This document shows, piece after piece, positions 11,589 through 25,859 of a DNA stretch of 64,000 nt. Every line of letters begins with the position of its first letter. Position 1 is the stretch's first letter. Made by a program: the position numbers and the translations under genes. Below the pieces are notes generated by a model that worked only from the letters and a program-made list of their open reading frames with translations, was not told where the DNA came from and ran no database searches. Origin of the DNA: Strigops habroptila (taxonomy: Eukaryota > Chordata > Aves > Psittaciformes > Psittacidae); contig NC_044278.2 of the NCBI RefSeq assembly GCF_004027225.2, positions 95,906,743 through 95,970,742 of the forward strand, read 5' to 3'.

Positions 11589-13930
11589 CAAGACTAAGGC
11601 ATTTTGAAAATACGTTCGTCAAAAATTAGGTCATGCCTGGCAGAGGCAGCAATGAGATCTTTGACCATGCTAAGGTTAAAGAGGACTTTGAGGCCTTTTG
11701 TTGAAAGCTTGAGTGCTTTGTCTGGCTTGGGAAACTGCTTTAGCATCCATCTCACTGCAGCAGAACTGTGTGTCCTGGATGAAAAAAGGAAAAGAAGAAG
11801 GTGTGAGACTGATAGGCCTTTTATCTCTTATGCAATGTGCATGGAGCCCTGTAAACACTCTGCCAACTTGCCACCACTCCCAGTAGTCCGCTGTTGCCAC
11901 AACTGGTAGCAAAGCATGATGCCATAACAGCATCGCCTGCACCAACAGGCTTCTCCTTCAGCTCTGGCTCCTCTTATCCTGAGGCAAGCTGGGCGCCAGC
12001 ACTTCTGTCGGACTAGCTGAGAATGATCCAAGCTTCCCCTTTTTTTTCCCTTGATAAATTAGCAGAAATACTGCAGGCTTCAACACTAAAACCTCTGTGG
12101 GAAAAGGTCAGAGACCTAGCTTTAACTCAGTCTGACTAGAACAAGCATCCCAAGACTGTGTGGCTCCTTCACCAAGATATTCCATGTGCTGGTCTTTGAT
12201 ATAGCCATCTCCCACCATAAACTTCAATATGAAGGAGGTTTTATTGAATTCTTCTGATCGTACCTGTTTGGCTCCCTTAACTGCTGCTTTCTCAAGCAGA
12301 ACAAGAGCGTTAAAACAGAGCAAGAAAGGTTTAGCAAGGCTGATTAATCAGAGGCACTTCTTTTGTCCTCAGCTTCTTCACATTAACCGATAGGCTCTTT
12401 CTCTATTGCTTTTTTACTTGATGGCTTTCTGGATTTTTGGGTGGCTCACGCAGTATTTAGTGTTCTTCCTTGTCGTCCTAATTCCCAGTGGCTAATAATT
12501 TCCCAAGAGAAAAAGGAAGCTGTCATTCTTAGCTGAAGTAAAAGTATCTAACAAGTTGACCAAATGATCTCTACAACCCCAAGTCAAAAGACAGATAATC
12601 TACAAGTCACTATTTATTTGTTTAAGCTCCTAACTTTTCAGTGATGAATTTCAGTGTTTGGAATTGTCTTAGTTTTTTCTCATTTTTTAGCCCCTCCCCC
12701 CACCTATTTCCCACCTTAGTCACAGAAGGAATTGTTGAGATGGTCTTAGTCTAAGCATTAGCCATCACCCAGAAGAAATCCCAGTTTGCTGTTTCTAGAT
12801 ATTAGTAGCAATTATTAATATTTACCTTCCCTGCAGTGGTTTTGGAGGGCTGACAGATGGTTTTGGAGTACTGTATTTACAGTTCTTCCAAGGGTGGAGT
12901 ACTTGTGTTATTTTGTTAATGTGCTTGGCCTCTCTTGTGGCAACTTTAGTGCTTCTAATCTGTGGATAAAATGGAACCCAAAAGCATGCATAAATCTTTA
13001 CTAGATAGTTCCACAATGCATTAGGAGCTGGACTTTCCCTTTGCTACATGCCAGTTAAGAACTACACTCTTATCATATTTTCTACCTATTTCCCCTTCTG
13101 ATACAGCCAGAATGTTGGATTCCTTCACAAAAACATGTCATTTATACTTAAGCAATGTAAGGATTTGCTATTGCAGACAATTTGCTTAGAGTTTACTGGC
13201 ACCAACAAGAGCAAAGCACGCAATGGTAAATGGAAGCTCATTTCTCAAGCCAGCTTGAAGCTGAAGGTCTTTGTATTTGCAGTTTCCTAACTGTGAAAAT
13301 TATATGGAAGGTTCTGCAGGTATCAGCATTTTGCTATAATCATTTCCATACAGCCAAGTAAAGAAATTCAAGATTTTGGTTTTTACACCTGAATTTACAG
13401 CTTTTTAGAGCAAACTGAAAGACCTCTGAACAATATCCTCCTACATTCTCATCTTGAAGTGTAAAGCTCTTGAGGATGGTGACTCATAAAGCATTTCTTC
13501 CTTCCTCAGAGATCCAAGCTTGCAAATGGAAACAAGGTCTGCAATTCCAGTGAGGAAGCCGGCGTGAGGGGTGGAGGGGATGTCAGGGCTCACACCACAT
13601 TACATGATGATGGATTGATGGGACCACATCAATGAGCCCTGAGGGTTGTGTGGCTCTCTAGATAAGAGGAGATGGCAGGAACAGAGGAACATCATTAGTT
13701 AACCCACCCTTAGGGCAAAAAAGACCTCAAAACCAAGGAGCAACAGCCTGGAGGTGTCGGAAGCTCACAGCTGAAGCCAGCAGATGAACTTGGCTTCCTG
13801 ATGAGAAATCTCCAGCCAGTGAAAAGTCACCAAAGCCCTGCTCCCCCACTTAAATCAAAGTCACAAGGTGTTATGCCACAACACAAACAGAAATAAAGCC
13901 TGGATCAACCTGGAAGTTATATGTTTAATA
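11589..13930. other. Unique DNA, no gene seen
   Basis: No exon or clear repeat. The 13581-13900 portion has an AATAAA at 13892-13897 and a TGTCAGGG-like start at 13581, weakly reminiscent of a small LTR, but no end or duplication supports that. Confidence 0.45.
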
Positions 13931-16900
13931 AGCAAGGCCAGCATTGCTAGTGCCATGTAGTTCCCTTTGCAGCTCCTGACATTTTTAAAGTCTGGAAGAA
14001 ATTATCCAGATTTAGATGTGTTCTAAGTTGAAGCCAGAGCACCTGCCTCTGCCTCTTTTGTCCCCAGCCCAATGATAACTCCAGTGGTGAAAATCAGTCA
14101 AACAAGTAAGAAGGAGCAGTTAGCATTTCCTCCCCAAATGCTAAAAGCTGCACCAAAGGATGTGTATGAATCATCATGTCTACTCTTACACAAGCTAGGA
14201 TAAAAATGTAGGAGTCGTGCAAGCTGGGATAAGTAGTCATGCTCTGGGACATAATGTTTCTCCTAAAGTTAAGCAGAAACTGTTCCATGGGCAAGTCACT
14301 GCATAGTGGTACATTGTATGGGGTTTGCACCTTTCTTCAAAGCATCTGTGCTAACAACTGCCAGAGGCAGAATACCAGATTGCAGAAGGTATTTGACTAA
14401 CCTGCAGTGGCAATTCCTATCTCTCTGCAGGTTATATACTGTTCCCCTTTCGGTTTTAATTTCACGAGGCTGTCAGGGTATATTCATGTCCCTGCTATGG
14501 GAATGTATCAAGAATGTCATTCAAATGCAAGAGGTTTACATCCAGTGTTAGATTTGCCAGGTAATGAAATTGTTCTTTTAATGCTCATTTGATCAACATG
14601 ATTTCTCTGATGTTGTCAAACATATGTGATGAAATGATGATTTCTTACTTCCACAGATTATATAATTATCTTTGTGTTTAATGCTCTTACACTTCTGAAA
14701 GTTACTGCTCCTTTGGTTTTGCCTCCTGCAACAATATTCAGAAGACCATATTCTTAAAAGCAGCAATTAGCACATTGCAGTGGTACAAACGTCAGCTAAT
14801 CCCCATGGTGATGAGATCCCAAAGGCAAAGTGTGTGCTAATAAATTGAACAATGCCAGAGAACATTTCTGGGCAGACACTCAGTCATCTGTATTACTAAT
14901 GTGTCATAGTCCTTCCAGGCACATTTTCAGCCCAGCCCAACCACCGGTATCTCAAACACGCCTCATTTTGGAAGTTAGCATGGGACACTGACCATTGCCC
15001 CCAAGCAGTTTGAATGTGGTCGCCCTTCTTTGAAGATCTGCAGAGTGTAAGTGAAATGCAGCCTATCCTTTGTTCAGTGTCCTCATTTCTATAGGACAGT
15101 GATGGACACAGTTAATTTACCAGTAATGATAGTTCGATTTCTTAATCTCACACTCACATTTTATCTCCATTCCCTGTATTCCTGCATTTCTTATTCTTAT
15201 CAACCCTCTCCTTTGTTTTATTACATTAACGGAGTATGCTGCCAATGAGTTGGGCAAGGATAGCCATCATTCTTTATGCACTCTCATAGGCAAGGCAAAA
15301 AGGACTACAGGACTGATAGAAGGTCCAGAGTGCTGCATTTTCTCATGTTTAGACCCCCGTTTACTCAGAGTCAGGCACTACATCTGCTGGGCAAAGAGTG
15401 GGATCTGCAGCAGCCAGCAAGCCAAGAGGTGCACAAGAGAGCCAATGGAGAAAGTCCTAAAGAGCAGGGTGAATCCCCTTCATAATGCCAGAGCTGGGTC
15501 CCTATGGATGTTTCCTCTAGTGTAAATGGATGCTGTTTGCCATTTTCTGCGTTTACATTCTTAAACCACCACTTTCTAAGGAGCCAGTAGGTTCAGAGGA
15601 GACTTTCCAGGCAGGCTAGTAAATGCTTTCTGGGTTCAGGGGGGAGCAGAGGGGTTAGGAAACATATCTGTGTTTACAACCTTGCAGTGGAAATACGTTG
15701 CCCTTGTTTGCCTAAATGAGTTGTGGATGAAGCCACAAATTAGCCATTGCTGAGATTTACACAGTTTCCTCTGGCTAAGCCTCATCCAGCCCACATGCCT
15801 CACCACAGCTCCTTGCACAAGCGCTTCATAGGGTCCCTGGCACAGAGGGCCAGACAAAGGTCAGGATACCTCAAAATTCATCATAATGGGGGCTAAATGA
15901 ACCTCATACAGCATGGAGGCACCATGGTGTCCCCACACAGCTGTCCCTCTCTCCCCAGCAGTTCCCTGTGCTGTATGTCGTCTAGTGCTGCATGACATGC
16001 AGTGCCATAAGCACAGGCATCCTCCCTTTGAGTGCACAACATATGGGTTCCTCCTTCCCTTTACATGTGGCTGCAGGTTTCCTGCTGCATATGTTCAGCC
16101 TCCCACAGCTGGAAGCTGTAAGAGGTAGTTTGAACTACGTGTTATACACAGGAAGGATTGAAGTTTGCAGATTTTTAGCACTCTACACGCTAGCAGGCTC
16201 ACAGTAATCTTTATTGCCTTGTTTGCTTTCTTTATGGCTGCAGTTTTCATCTTCCCGTGAGAAGATGCATGAGCTTCCTGCAGGAGGAAAAAGCTCTTGT
16301 CACTTTATCACCTCACTGTCATGGATCTCTGTCCACCACTCACTAGTTTGTGAAAGAAAACCCCATGTTCAGCATTGCTTCTGTCCATCAAGAGAAATGG
16401 TTGAGCTGGCATTTTGCATGCTTGGCGAGTGTGGATTGATATAAACTGTCTGAAGCTTTTTATAGTCCCTATCACCAGAGTATCAAAGCACTGAAATCCT
16501 GTTAGTCATGTTCGCCTCCCGATTGATCTTATCACCAAAGGCCAATCCTACCAGAGACAATCGGTCTTCCATGTGGTATTGCTTAGAGGGTTTTTTTTGT
16601 TAGATGGGCTGATCTGTAGCCAGCGCTAGGATAGTCTCTAATTCTGGGATCAGATTCCAGGCTTCAGTTAGTACTGGTGATAAACACACAGCTTTTTGCA
16701 AGGTTACTTTAGCACTGTTTATAGACATGTTTTCTTAAATTAACTTGTTTCATGTAATGAGCCTTCCAGTGCTTAAAGAGGTCTATGGATACTGCAAGTC
16801 TTGAAATTGAGGTCCAAAAATCCTGCGACAGGTGGAACTCATGTAGGAAACATCATAGAAATGGATTTATAAGAGTGATGTTTAGAAATAGCTGGCTGTG

Positions 16901-17757
16901 CCATTCTGAGTTGACTGACAGCTTTGTCCGTGAGCTGTATAATAGTTACATTAGACCTTTTAAATTTCAATAATTTGGCACTCTCCAGACACACTGAAAT
17001 AAATCTTGTGGGTTTTGCATGTTGCAACAACTGGGTGCATGCTACTGTGGTCAGTTTTAATAGGTATTAATACAGTGAGTAGCAAGCAAATTATAACTGT
17101 TTCACATTAGACATAATTTTACAGCAGACAATTTTATAAGGAGAATAGAATGAATCAAATACAGTAATTTGTACTAAAATATCTTTTACATTCCCCGTGT
17201 TCCAGTGAAACTGATGACAAGTCTAGAGAAGCACGCTAGGACAATCAGACCAGAAAATTAAATTCTTCTAGCTTTCATATGCCACAGCAGGAATAATTCG
17301 CCTTTTTTTTTTTTTTTTTTTTCCCTTTCTCAGCCTTTCTTTTCCTTTCCTTTTTGGAGAGAGGATTACAATGTAATCTTGCATTTCTAAACCTAATCAA
17401 AAATGTTTTTTTTTCAGTTTCATAGAACAGTGATCTAGTTTAGGTTTTTTGGGGTAGACTGTAATGTGGCATGTGTAATAAATGGCATTTACCGGTGTGT
17501 GAAGAAAGCCAAATGGTTAAAGTTAAGATTGCAGTCTCAGGACTCTGGATCTTTGGGGACTGTTTACCCTCTCAATTAAGCATATACATGTATTAGCCAG
17601 ATGTCTAACATGAGATTGCATTTTTGACGTATGGCCCATGCTAAAAGAGGTTGTACTTAAGCTCTAGATCCCCCTGAAAGCAGAGCACTTACTTAAAAAA
17701 TGCAGGGTGCCTTTGGGCTAATGCACTGGCAGCTTTGGGCTCACTGTGCACCATTAG
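13931..17757. other. Unique DNA, no gene seen
   Basis: No coding exon, RNA gene or repeat family recognised. A T20 run lies at 17303-17322. ORFs of about 60-90 codons on both strands look random. Confidence 0.5.
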
Positions 17758-18144
17758 TCAGGAGATGCCTGCAAAGGCTCTGAAGGGCGTCATGGCTGCT
17801 GGAGCGTCCAAGGTCATCTTCCCTAGTATAAAGTGAAACTCTTTCAGCCTGATTTTAGGTGACAATAAATTTAATGTCTTGCCCAAGTCATTCAATGTAG
17901 TCAGTGCAGAGAGAGATACATCTGTAAGGGTGCCATCCATCCCAAATTTTCATAGGTATTCAAGACCAGTGGGAAGACTGGTGCCTGTCTGTCCATCAGG
18001 TACAAGGAGACACCAAACAACAGGCTTGGCTAAATGTCTAACATCAGGTAGCTGCACTACAGGCCCAAGCTGTTGGCAGGCTGCTGCCAGGGCACAGACA
18101 ACCATCTGTCTACATGAGAAACATGGAGTGATGGAGGACACCAT
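17758..18144 (-). pseudogene. Protein-like minus-strand frame with one internal stop; identity unknown
   Basis: A single minus-strand frame of about 129 codons runs from 18144 to 17758, interrupted only by a TGA at about 17952-17950. The predicted residues have natural-looking composition, with alternating hydrophobic and charged residues (for example LTDVSLSALTTLNDLGKTLN and PKIRLKEFHFILGKMTLD), unlike most other open frames here. Immediately upstream on the same strand (18364-18161), in another frame, a further ORF includes SGKDLVEKAVIILIYNWLRD. Between them a GTAAAG...TGTAG stretch could mimic a very short intron, but the phases do not join. It may be a decayed exon or pseudogene, or chance. 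No family is recognised and no function is proposed. Confidence 0.22.
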
Positions 18145-21100
18145 GGTTTAGGTTTTGTTTTCAAGCCCTTTCTTTACCTTGGGGTGGACACAGCTGCTTC
18201 ATGTCTCTAAGCCAGTTATAAATCAGTATAATTACTGCCTTTTCCACCAGATCTTTACCGCTTGTAAAATAAGGACTATTGAAATATTTCTGATGGTTGT
18301 TACTCAAGGCTGATGTATGATCATTAGTCAGTGTATGCGACAAGCTCTGTGATTTATGGATCAAAGCTATGGAGCCTGTCTCTCTGGTTTAGGAGTTTCC
18401 ATTGCACTTGTTCTGAAGTCCTGACCCTATAAAAACTTTTGTATGTCCTTGTCCTTAATTTTTTATGTGAGGAGTTTCATTGATGAGCTAAGCCCCGATA
18501 CCACTCACTGCACCATTATTTATTCCTACTCACCTTATTTATAAACCAGTACCATTCTTCAGAAGTGCAATAGCTCAAGGCACTGTATACACTTATGTGA
18601 GAAAACTCAGGTATGTTTCTATTTGAATTGTCCTTATTTCTTGGTAATAGAAATAAAAATTATTTTGCTTTCAAAAAATAGAAGCTTTGTAAATATACAC
18701 TAATAAGAAAAAACTTCTAGATCTTTCTTTATTCCCCCTTTCCTTTTTATTAATATTCACTAATGCTCTTTCTCTGGAGAAAGGCTTAATTTTTTTACTA
18801 TTGGTAATGATGATCTCTAACGCTAAGTGGTGGGAAAGTTTAAAAAAAGAGAAGTCACATTTCTTTTTCATAGCTTCTTGTTTATTTTCTAGAATGGGCT
18901 GATGCATTATTCTGTGTGCCTATCTTTGAGATACTGAAATCGAGCAAAAAGAAGCCTTACTGACCAAAATGGTTTTTCTCTTTTAGAAAACTTGTTTTCT
19001 CATCAGTGTCACAACATGGTCAGCTTTTGATATGGTATTAGATGTATGCCAATGAGACTTTTTTTTTTTTTGAACCCTCAGTTTATACAGTCATGTCATT
19101 ATATGCAGGCTTGCATTTCAGAAGGAAAAAGTAGTGCATGAACACAGGACCTGGAAACTGCACTCTGACTTTAGACTTCACATAAAAGCAGCCTGAACTG
19201 TGCTTCAAAAGAAAATAGCTTGGTTTCTTTAGCCAGTCTTCTTTGGGCGAATGGAGCTCAGAATTTTTAAGTTCCTGAGGCTGTCAGAGCTCAAGCTAAT
19301 ACCAGGCTACACTGCTGTTAACTTCTTCATTGGCCTTGTATTAGTCTAGGTCTGAGGACTGCTTAGTAGAATTGATGCTTTCAGGCTGTGGTAGAAATTA
19401 ACGTTGCTTTTACCTGGCATGTCTCCTTAGGAGTCAAAATAGAAACACCCCCCCAAGGAGGAATAGAGAGGCAGAACATGCTGCTGCCCCAAAAGCCTTT
19501 CACAATCTGGCTGTGAGCACCTTGGGGAACATGCCACTCTCCTGTGCATCTGGATGGGAATGAAAGAAGGTGTCCCTGCACTTCAGATCTGGTCAGATTT
19601 CTCTCTTTTTCTTACGTGTATGCAATTCAGCTGATCACTGTACGTTTCTGTGGTTTCTGTATGCGAGTGTGGCCACAGAGTGGCCATGTAGGTCTGCTGC
19701 TCCGTGACATTTAATTCATGCTCAATAAAAGTTGTTGCTTTGGTATTAGCATTTTATCCTAGATTTTTAAGATGGCAAAACAACCTGTTTCTGTACTGTG
19801 AAACAGAAGGCTCAGAACTTTAACTGCATATTATGACCCCTCAGGGATAGTGATAACAGTGCAAAGGAAGCCACAGGTTTTTGAGAGGATGAAACCTGAA
19901 CGTAGGAATGCTGTGAGCTGGTCCCAGCCATGCCAGAGCGCTCTCCCTGAGCAATACATTTCCTTCTCCACATCCTACTTGTTAAACAGCTATAATAACT
20001 TTTGCACATCTGTCTTCCCCATGCAGAATTGTGGACTGTTGCTTCTGCATAGCATTACTAATATGTCAAGACCCATATAACTAGATGACAGGTAGTGCTA
20101 CTTGGGGACTCTCCTTGCAAGCCAGGTGAGTACAACATGGCCTTGAGGCTTTTCCCTCCATCGTCTTGAGAGAGCTTCTTATTTTCCACAGGGCAGGAAA
20201 ATTTGCAGTTCCCTTGATCCCTTTTAACATTTTCTTCTTTCAGAAAGTCTCAGCTCAGTTTGGTCTGTTCATGCTCAAACTTTAAGCCTTCAGCCAAGCC
20301 CCAGCTGTCTCCTGTACTGAAAAAGTGCTGTGCATCACTAATATATTGTTTACAATAACAAGGCTTGTTTTACATGTACATTATACCATAACTAATAGTT
20401 AATAATAGGTAACAGTTTTATATAGATTTTACATGAGTGGTGAAAACCAGATGCCCTATAGGCACCACATGTGAGTGCTAGGAGTGCTCACCTAAATCAA
20501 TTGTACAAAAAGCAGGAACAGGTATAGCAAAGTCAGTACCACTCTGCCAATGTCTTCTAGTGTCACCTGTGAGAGAGTTAGCAGACTTTCAAGGTCACTC
20601 CAGTCAAAGACTAGCTGAAAGGCCAAGCAGAAGTATGACAGAAGTCATCTAGAGCTGCCTTCCCCACCTCTTAGCAGCATTTGGGAAAGAGACAGTTCAA
20701 CTTTGGCTAGACCCTCCTCGCTTCTGATGTGGTAATCTCTCTGGATCTGCTTATTTTTAGTCTAGGCAGATACTAAGGAGGAATCTGTGATAAATTTACA
20801 CTCTTCATCGGAGTGAATTTTCCAGGTGTGTTCCCTTTGATGTTTATCTAGAGGGTCAGACTCTCATGGCTGGAAAAATGTCATTAGGTTTTCTGTGTAC
20901 ATAGTGCATCTGTCAAAAGGTGTGAAGATCTTCTATCTAATCAAGACACTTCTTGTGGTTTCCATTCACTTGGCATAGCAGTTAAGAAGATCATCATCAC
21001 AGGTTTGAAGTTTACTTTAATAAGTGTTACTGAATAGCAGGCATTGAAATGCTTGTAGGGTTCCCAGCTAGAGTAAACATAGAAGAGCAACATAAACCTA

Positions 21101-24100
21101 TCTGCATCTATGAGATCTGCATGAAAATACCAAGTTGTCCAGCCATTCTGGAAAACAAATCAAATGTACAATGTGTAACACTATTCACAGTCACAGCCTT
21201 AAAGCTCTGTGCCATAAACATGGCAGCAGTGACTATCATGCCAAAATTTAACAAGTTGGAAAGAATAATCAACCCATGCTTACATACCAGTTACATGAAA
21301 ACTCCCTAAAAGTATTTGGCCTCATAGCTGTGGCCTTCCATTTTCTAGAGGGGTAGCCATATTCCAGCAGACCCAAGGTTGATATGCCCCTCATTTCCGC
21401 CAAAGTAGCTGATGAAATGAGCTGAATTGTGTAATACCAAGTGGCAGTCTGTAGAAGGCTGGCTGAATTTGACCATAAGGTCTACTGCTAGGAAACAAGG
21501 TCTTAGGAGCTGGTCTTTTGGAGCCCCGTGCTTTAGCACAGGGCTGAAATGGTTTGCTTGTTTTCTTTTCTTTTGTTTTGTTTTCTAAACCTAGAACTCA
21601 GTAGACGATTGCCTAAAACAGGGAAACAAATACAAGAGAACTTCACAGTCAACCTCCTTAATGTGCAGCTGAACATGCTGAATTTATATGCAGTGGAGTA
21701 AGTGACAGATTCCTCCCTATTTCTGCATTTGTATATATACTATGTACAAAGTAACATAGAATCTAAAATAAGTAATGAAGAGAAACTGAGGACAGGAAAC
21801 TAGAGGAGATCCTTTATCTCTTTTTAATTAAATGTATTTCCATTGGTAAATATGGTATAACTTACAGTATAAAAATTATTTTAAAATAGTCCAAGTTTCT
21901 GCACATCTAAATGCATTTTCTGTACAACAGGAATAATATTTGCTTCACAGAGGAGCTGTGACATTGGCCTTTATAAATCATGGAGAGGTCCTCACACAGC
22001 AGGTATAATATGAAACATTCTACAGTGAGTGATTAATTTTTTCTTTAATCAGGCCTGAAGACTAAATAATTTAAGTTTCTAATAGCTCAGGAAATTTTCA
22101 GGATGTTCCACAGACATTTCAGGACATGACCCTCAGCTGGATAAGAGAGTTGTAGCTCACTGAGTCTCTTGTCTAGTGGCTGATGATGGCTCCTATTATT
22201 TTTCCACATTTGTGATTTTTTAATCCAATTTTAGTATTTTCCTGTCATTGCATTGTTGTTTTTGTTGGGTTTGGGCTTGTTGTTTTTTTTCTTAGTTTCT
22301 GCCTCCTCTGACTGTGATGGAAAATTGCAGTGATCTATTGTGGGCACTAGCAGACGGGGGTGGGGGAGGCAAATTAATTCTACACAGGGCATTTGGCACT
22401 CTGAATTTTGCAGACTTGTCTTTCCCACTTAACAACATTCCCACTTAACTACATAAAAACATATTTGCATTTAATATGGGGGGAAAGGAGAGGAGAAAGT
22501 GAAGCATATCTTGCTGTGACCTTAAAAGATAGTGAAAAGGAAAAGGTAAAAAGTGTATTTCAATGGTTCATGTAGCTGCAGGCCAAAGCCTCTGGCTGTT
22601 GTTACAAGAACAGTGTTAACAATATTAATAACAAGAGGAGAGACAGATGATGGAGCTGGGAAGAACAATTTAAGGAAAAATGACCAACTGCCTATTAGAC
22701 TCAGTCACATACCAGCCATGGAATGGTTAGTGTCACAATTCTTACACAGCTGAACAGCAAGAAACTAGCTGTTGTTGGATCACCAAGGGTACATCAACAG
22801 CAAAACAAAAAAAAGTGGCTAAATAGTGCAAAATATACTGTGAAAACAGGAAGGAAGATCATGTAGGTGGGACCATATGGCATAAGCTTCTTCAGTAACT
22901 ATAGAACATTCCTCTTCCAAGAATGAAGAAATAGAGCTTGATACAGAGATGTTTTCCCATGCATTCGAAGTACTTGCTTAATATAGAACATAGACAGAAT
23001 CAAACTTGAGATTGTTGTTAGTATCAGTATCTTTGATGAAAGTTTTTGGGCCACATTCATAGAGGGGCATGAGCAGGAATGCAATACCAATGATAAGTTC
23101 ATGAACTATGTGCCCAACCAGAACAAATGCAAAGGGAATTCATCCTGTTGGGCTAAGGTGGGGACAAAACTCCACTTTTTCTGCTCATAGCATCACGTTT
23201 TGGAGAGTAAAGTATGTAAAAAATAATTTCTTTTCTTCTTTCTTTGTCAGGAGAGACTAGGAAGACAAGAGGAGGAAACCTAAAATAGCTCACAATAGAG
23301 AGGACAGGAGAAAACCTCAGAAGGGTATGCATGTTGAGTGAGGAAACACAAAAGGCCCTTGATAAGAATGAAGAAGCATGAACCCTGTGAAACTCTATGA
23401 AGATACTGTGTGAAGGTTTCCTGGAGTATTGGGGTTGCAAAGCCTGGATGTAGCTGTGAGGAGACATGAAGCAGAAATTGTTTGCTGCTAATTTGAGTGG
23501 TTTCACCAGTTAGAGCCTGAGTTTGGGTGTGGGTTGAAGAGGAGCAAATTGAATCCCTGGGTGGTTGCAAGGAAATGCATGGAAACCTCACCTTGGGCAG
23601 GAGGGAGGGCTCTGGATTCATGAATGTCATGTAGAAAGGAGAAAGGAGAGAGAAGAGAGCAGCTCAAAAAAGGAAGGACCTAGTTAGAGTAAAAAGAAAA
23701 AGAAAATTTTAAGAAGGAGGATATCATGGTTACTCTCATTTGATTTAGACTTCCATTGCCTAGAAGGGACAGAGTTGATTTACACTGAACTGTCTCAGTA
23801 ATGAGTAACTGGAACACTGGCCTTAGGCTTGCAATGGGTTAAGGGATTGAACAGCTTTAACTGGGAATACCAATGTTGGTACAAGTGTCATGTAGCCAGA
23901 AAATGGATTGAAGTAGCAGAATATACAAAGTTGCATATTCTAGGCTTCAGTTGTGGAAAAGGTAGCTTATTATACTTAATGATGCTGGTGTTGGAAGAGA
24001 GAGCTACAGGAGAAGGGAAAGTGGCCAGCCCAGGGAGAGACTATTCCAAAGGCTTGTCAAGAGCATCATCCTGCTTAAGTGATTCAGCCATTTGACTCAG

Positions 24101-25859
24101 GAAAGGGAAACTTCACAGATGCGTCATCCTCAGACATATCTTCTCCCAGTTCTTTCTTCAAGGATACCTGGATACCGGTATCTTGTGGTAAGCTGGACAA
24201 CCTCTATTGTGTTGTCTGGATGCAACCCTAGCTTTCAGTCTCTGATGGCAATCTTCTGAGCTAAAACAATGGTCTTTTTCATTTACCAGTGATGCAGACC
24301 TAGCAGACATATCAGACTATAACTGTATTCTCTTTGTGTTTATGTTGTTAATCACCAGCCAGTGATTTCATTTTAAATGAGCATGACAAAGCAAGGGGCC
24401 ATGGTAGCAGGAGCACATTGTAGGAACTCTGGCACACACTTGAGCTGTACCAGACACCCATGTTCTTTGTAACCAGGTCTATTGCTGCATCAGCGAGGAG
24501 TGGAAATCTAAATGTAACTGCTGCACTTACCTAGCAAACCTTCCAGATGACTATTTTTATTGGGAGGCTGTCTTCAGCAAGATCCGGGAAATTCAGGGAA
24601 AGCGAACATTTATTGTCTTCTAATATTTCTTAGATCTGAATTTCTCTTCCTGTTCCCTAAATTTCTATTTTCTGTTTGAGAGATCGAGACCCCCAGTGGG
24701 TTTTCCATCCCTCTGCCTGGCCACAAAGACTGGTCACTGACCAAATTTGAATATGGAAGCAATCCCCAACTCTCTATAAAGAAAAAGGAAATCTAACTCC
24801 CTACAAATTATTCTTATCATTCTAATGGTAGAAATACTGCTATTTTCAATAAATAGGAGCAATTTGTCCTCTGAGTACCGCAATAAGGTTGTATAAAAAC
24901 CCCTGCCCTCCCAGTGCCAAGGGAAATGATGCACTCAGAGCATCCTCTAGCTGTGTAAAATACCTTATGGCTCAGAAAAGAGGATGTTTGAGGGAGGGCC
25001 TCACAGCACAGTACCGTTAAAGACTCTGTAAGGTCTAAGGAGACTTTTTGGCTAGTTTAAATTTTCCAATAATGTCCAAGGGAGTTGGTCACCCAGCCTC
25101 CCTGTTAGATCAGATTACTGCTAAGCATGTTGAGCGTCCTGGACCTGAGCATAGGCAGACCTTTGCACTTTAGTCATACAGGCTCCCACTGTGGCCACAG
25201 GAGAGAAGCCCCACCACTGCACACTCTCCTCCCTGGGAAGCAGGTGTCTAAAACAGGCCGGAAGAGTCATGGAGCTGATGGTGACTCACTCAGACATAGA
25301 GGTCTCCTCCACAAGCATACCATGTCAGGGGAGGTGATGCCCCAGTGGGTCTTCCAATCCTCTTTTAGTTTGGGGTGCTGGAAGCAGCAGCTCCATGGAA
25401 GGCTGGACCCTGGGCAGAAAAGCTGACATATGTCTAAACACGCCTGTAGGCCAGGCTGGGCATGGGTCGTTATTTGTGATAGGAGTGATTTTGGGTCCTT
25501 GTGTGTGAAGTGTAGCTCTGTGAAGCATTGCAAGCAGGAGAAGGCAAAAGCATGTGGGAGGTTTGTACCTGAGAACAATGCAACATCTTTCTTCTGAAAC
25601 CTGGTTGCCATAGAACAAAAAACAGTTATGTTGAATGTTTGGAAAGCAGAGTTTCTCCCTAATAAACACTTAGGATGGTGTTTATTCCCTGCCTAATAGA
25701 GTCTCTGTGAGACAGCAGACTTAATTGTAACAGTAATCTTTCGAAATTACATATATTTTCCTGCTCTGAGATCTCTAACATCTATTGAGACTGTCAGAGA
25801 CTTAGAACATAACCAAATACAGATGAAATTTTCCATGAAGCGGAATGTGGAAAGTCTAA
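18145..25859. other. Long unique stretch, no gene seen
   Basis: About 7.7 kb without a recognisable exon, RNA gene or interspersed repeat. Minor items are poly-T runs near 19059-19070, a C run near 19446, a perfect 12-bp palindrome GATACCGGTATC at 24171-24182, and G/T-rich sequence near 22247-22290. Confidence 0.5.

Noticed and set aside
17879..17930. TGTCTTGCCCAAGTCATTCA segment resembling the MIR 3' part
   Set aside because: Only about 45 bp match loosely and the diagnostic core 'actgaggca' is absent, unlike the clear MIR at 49785.
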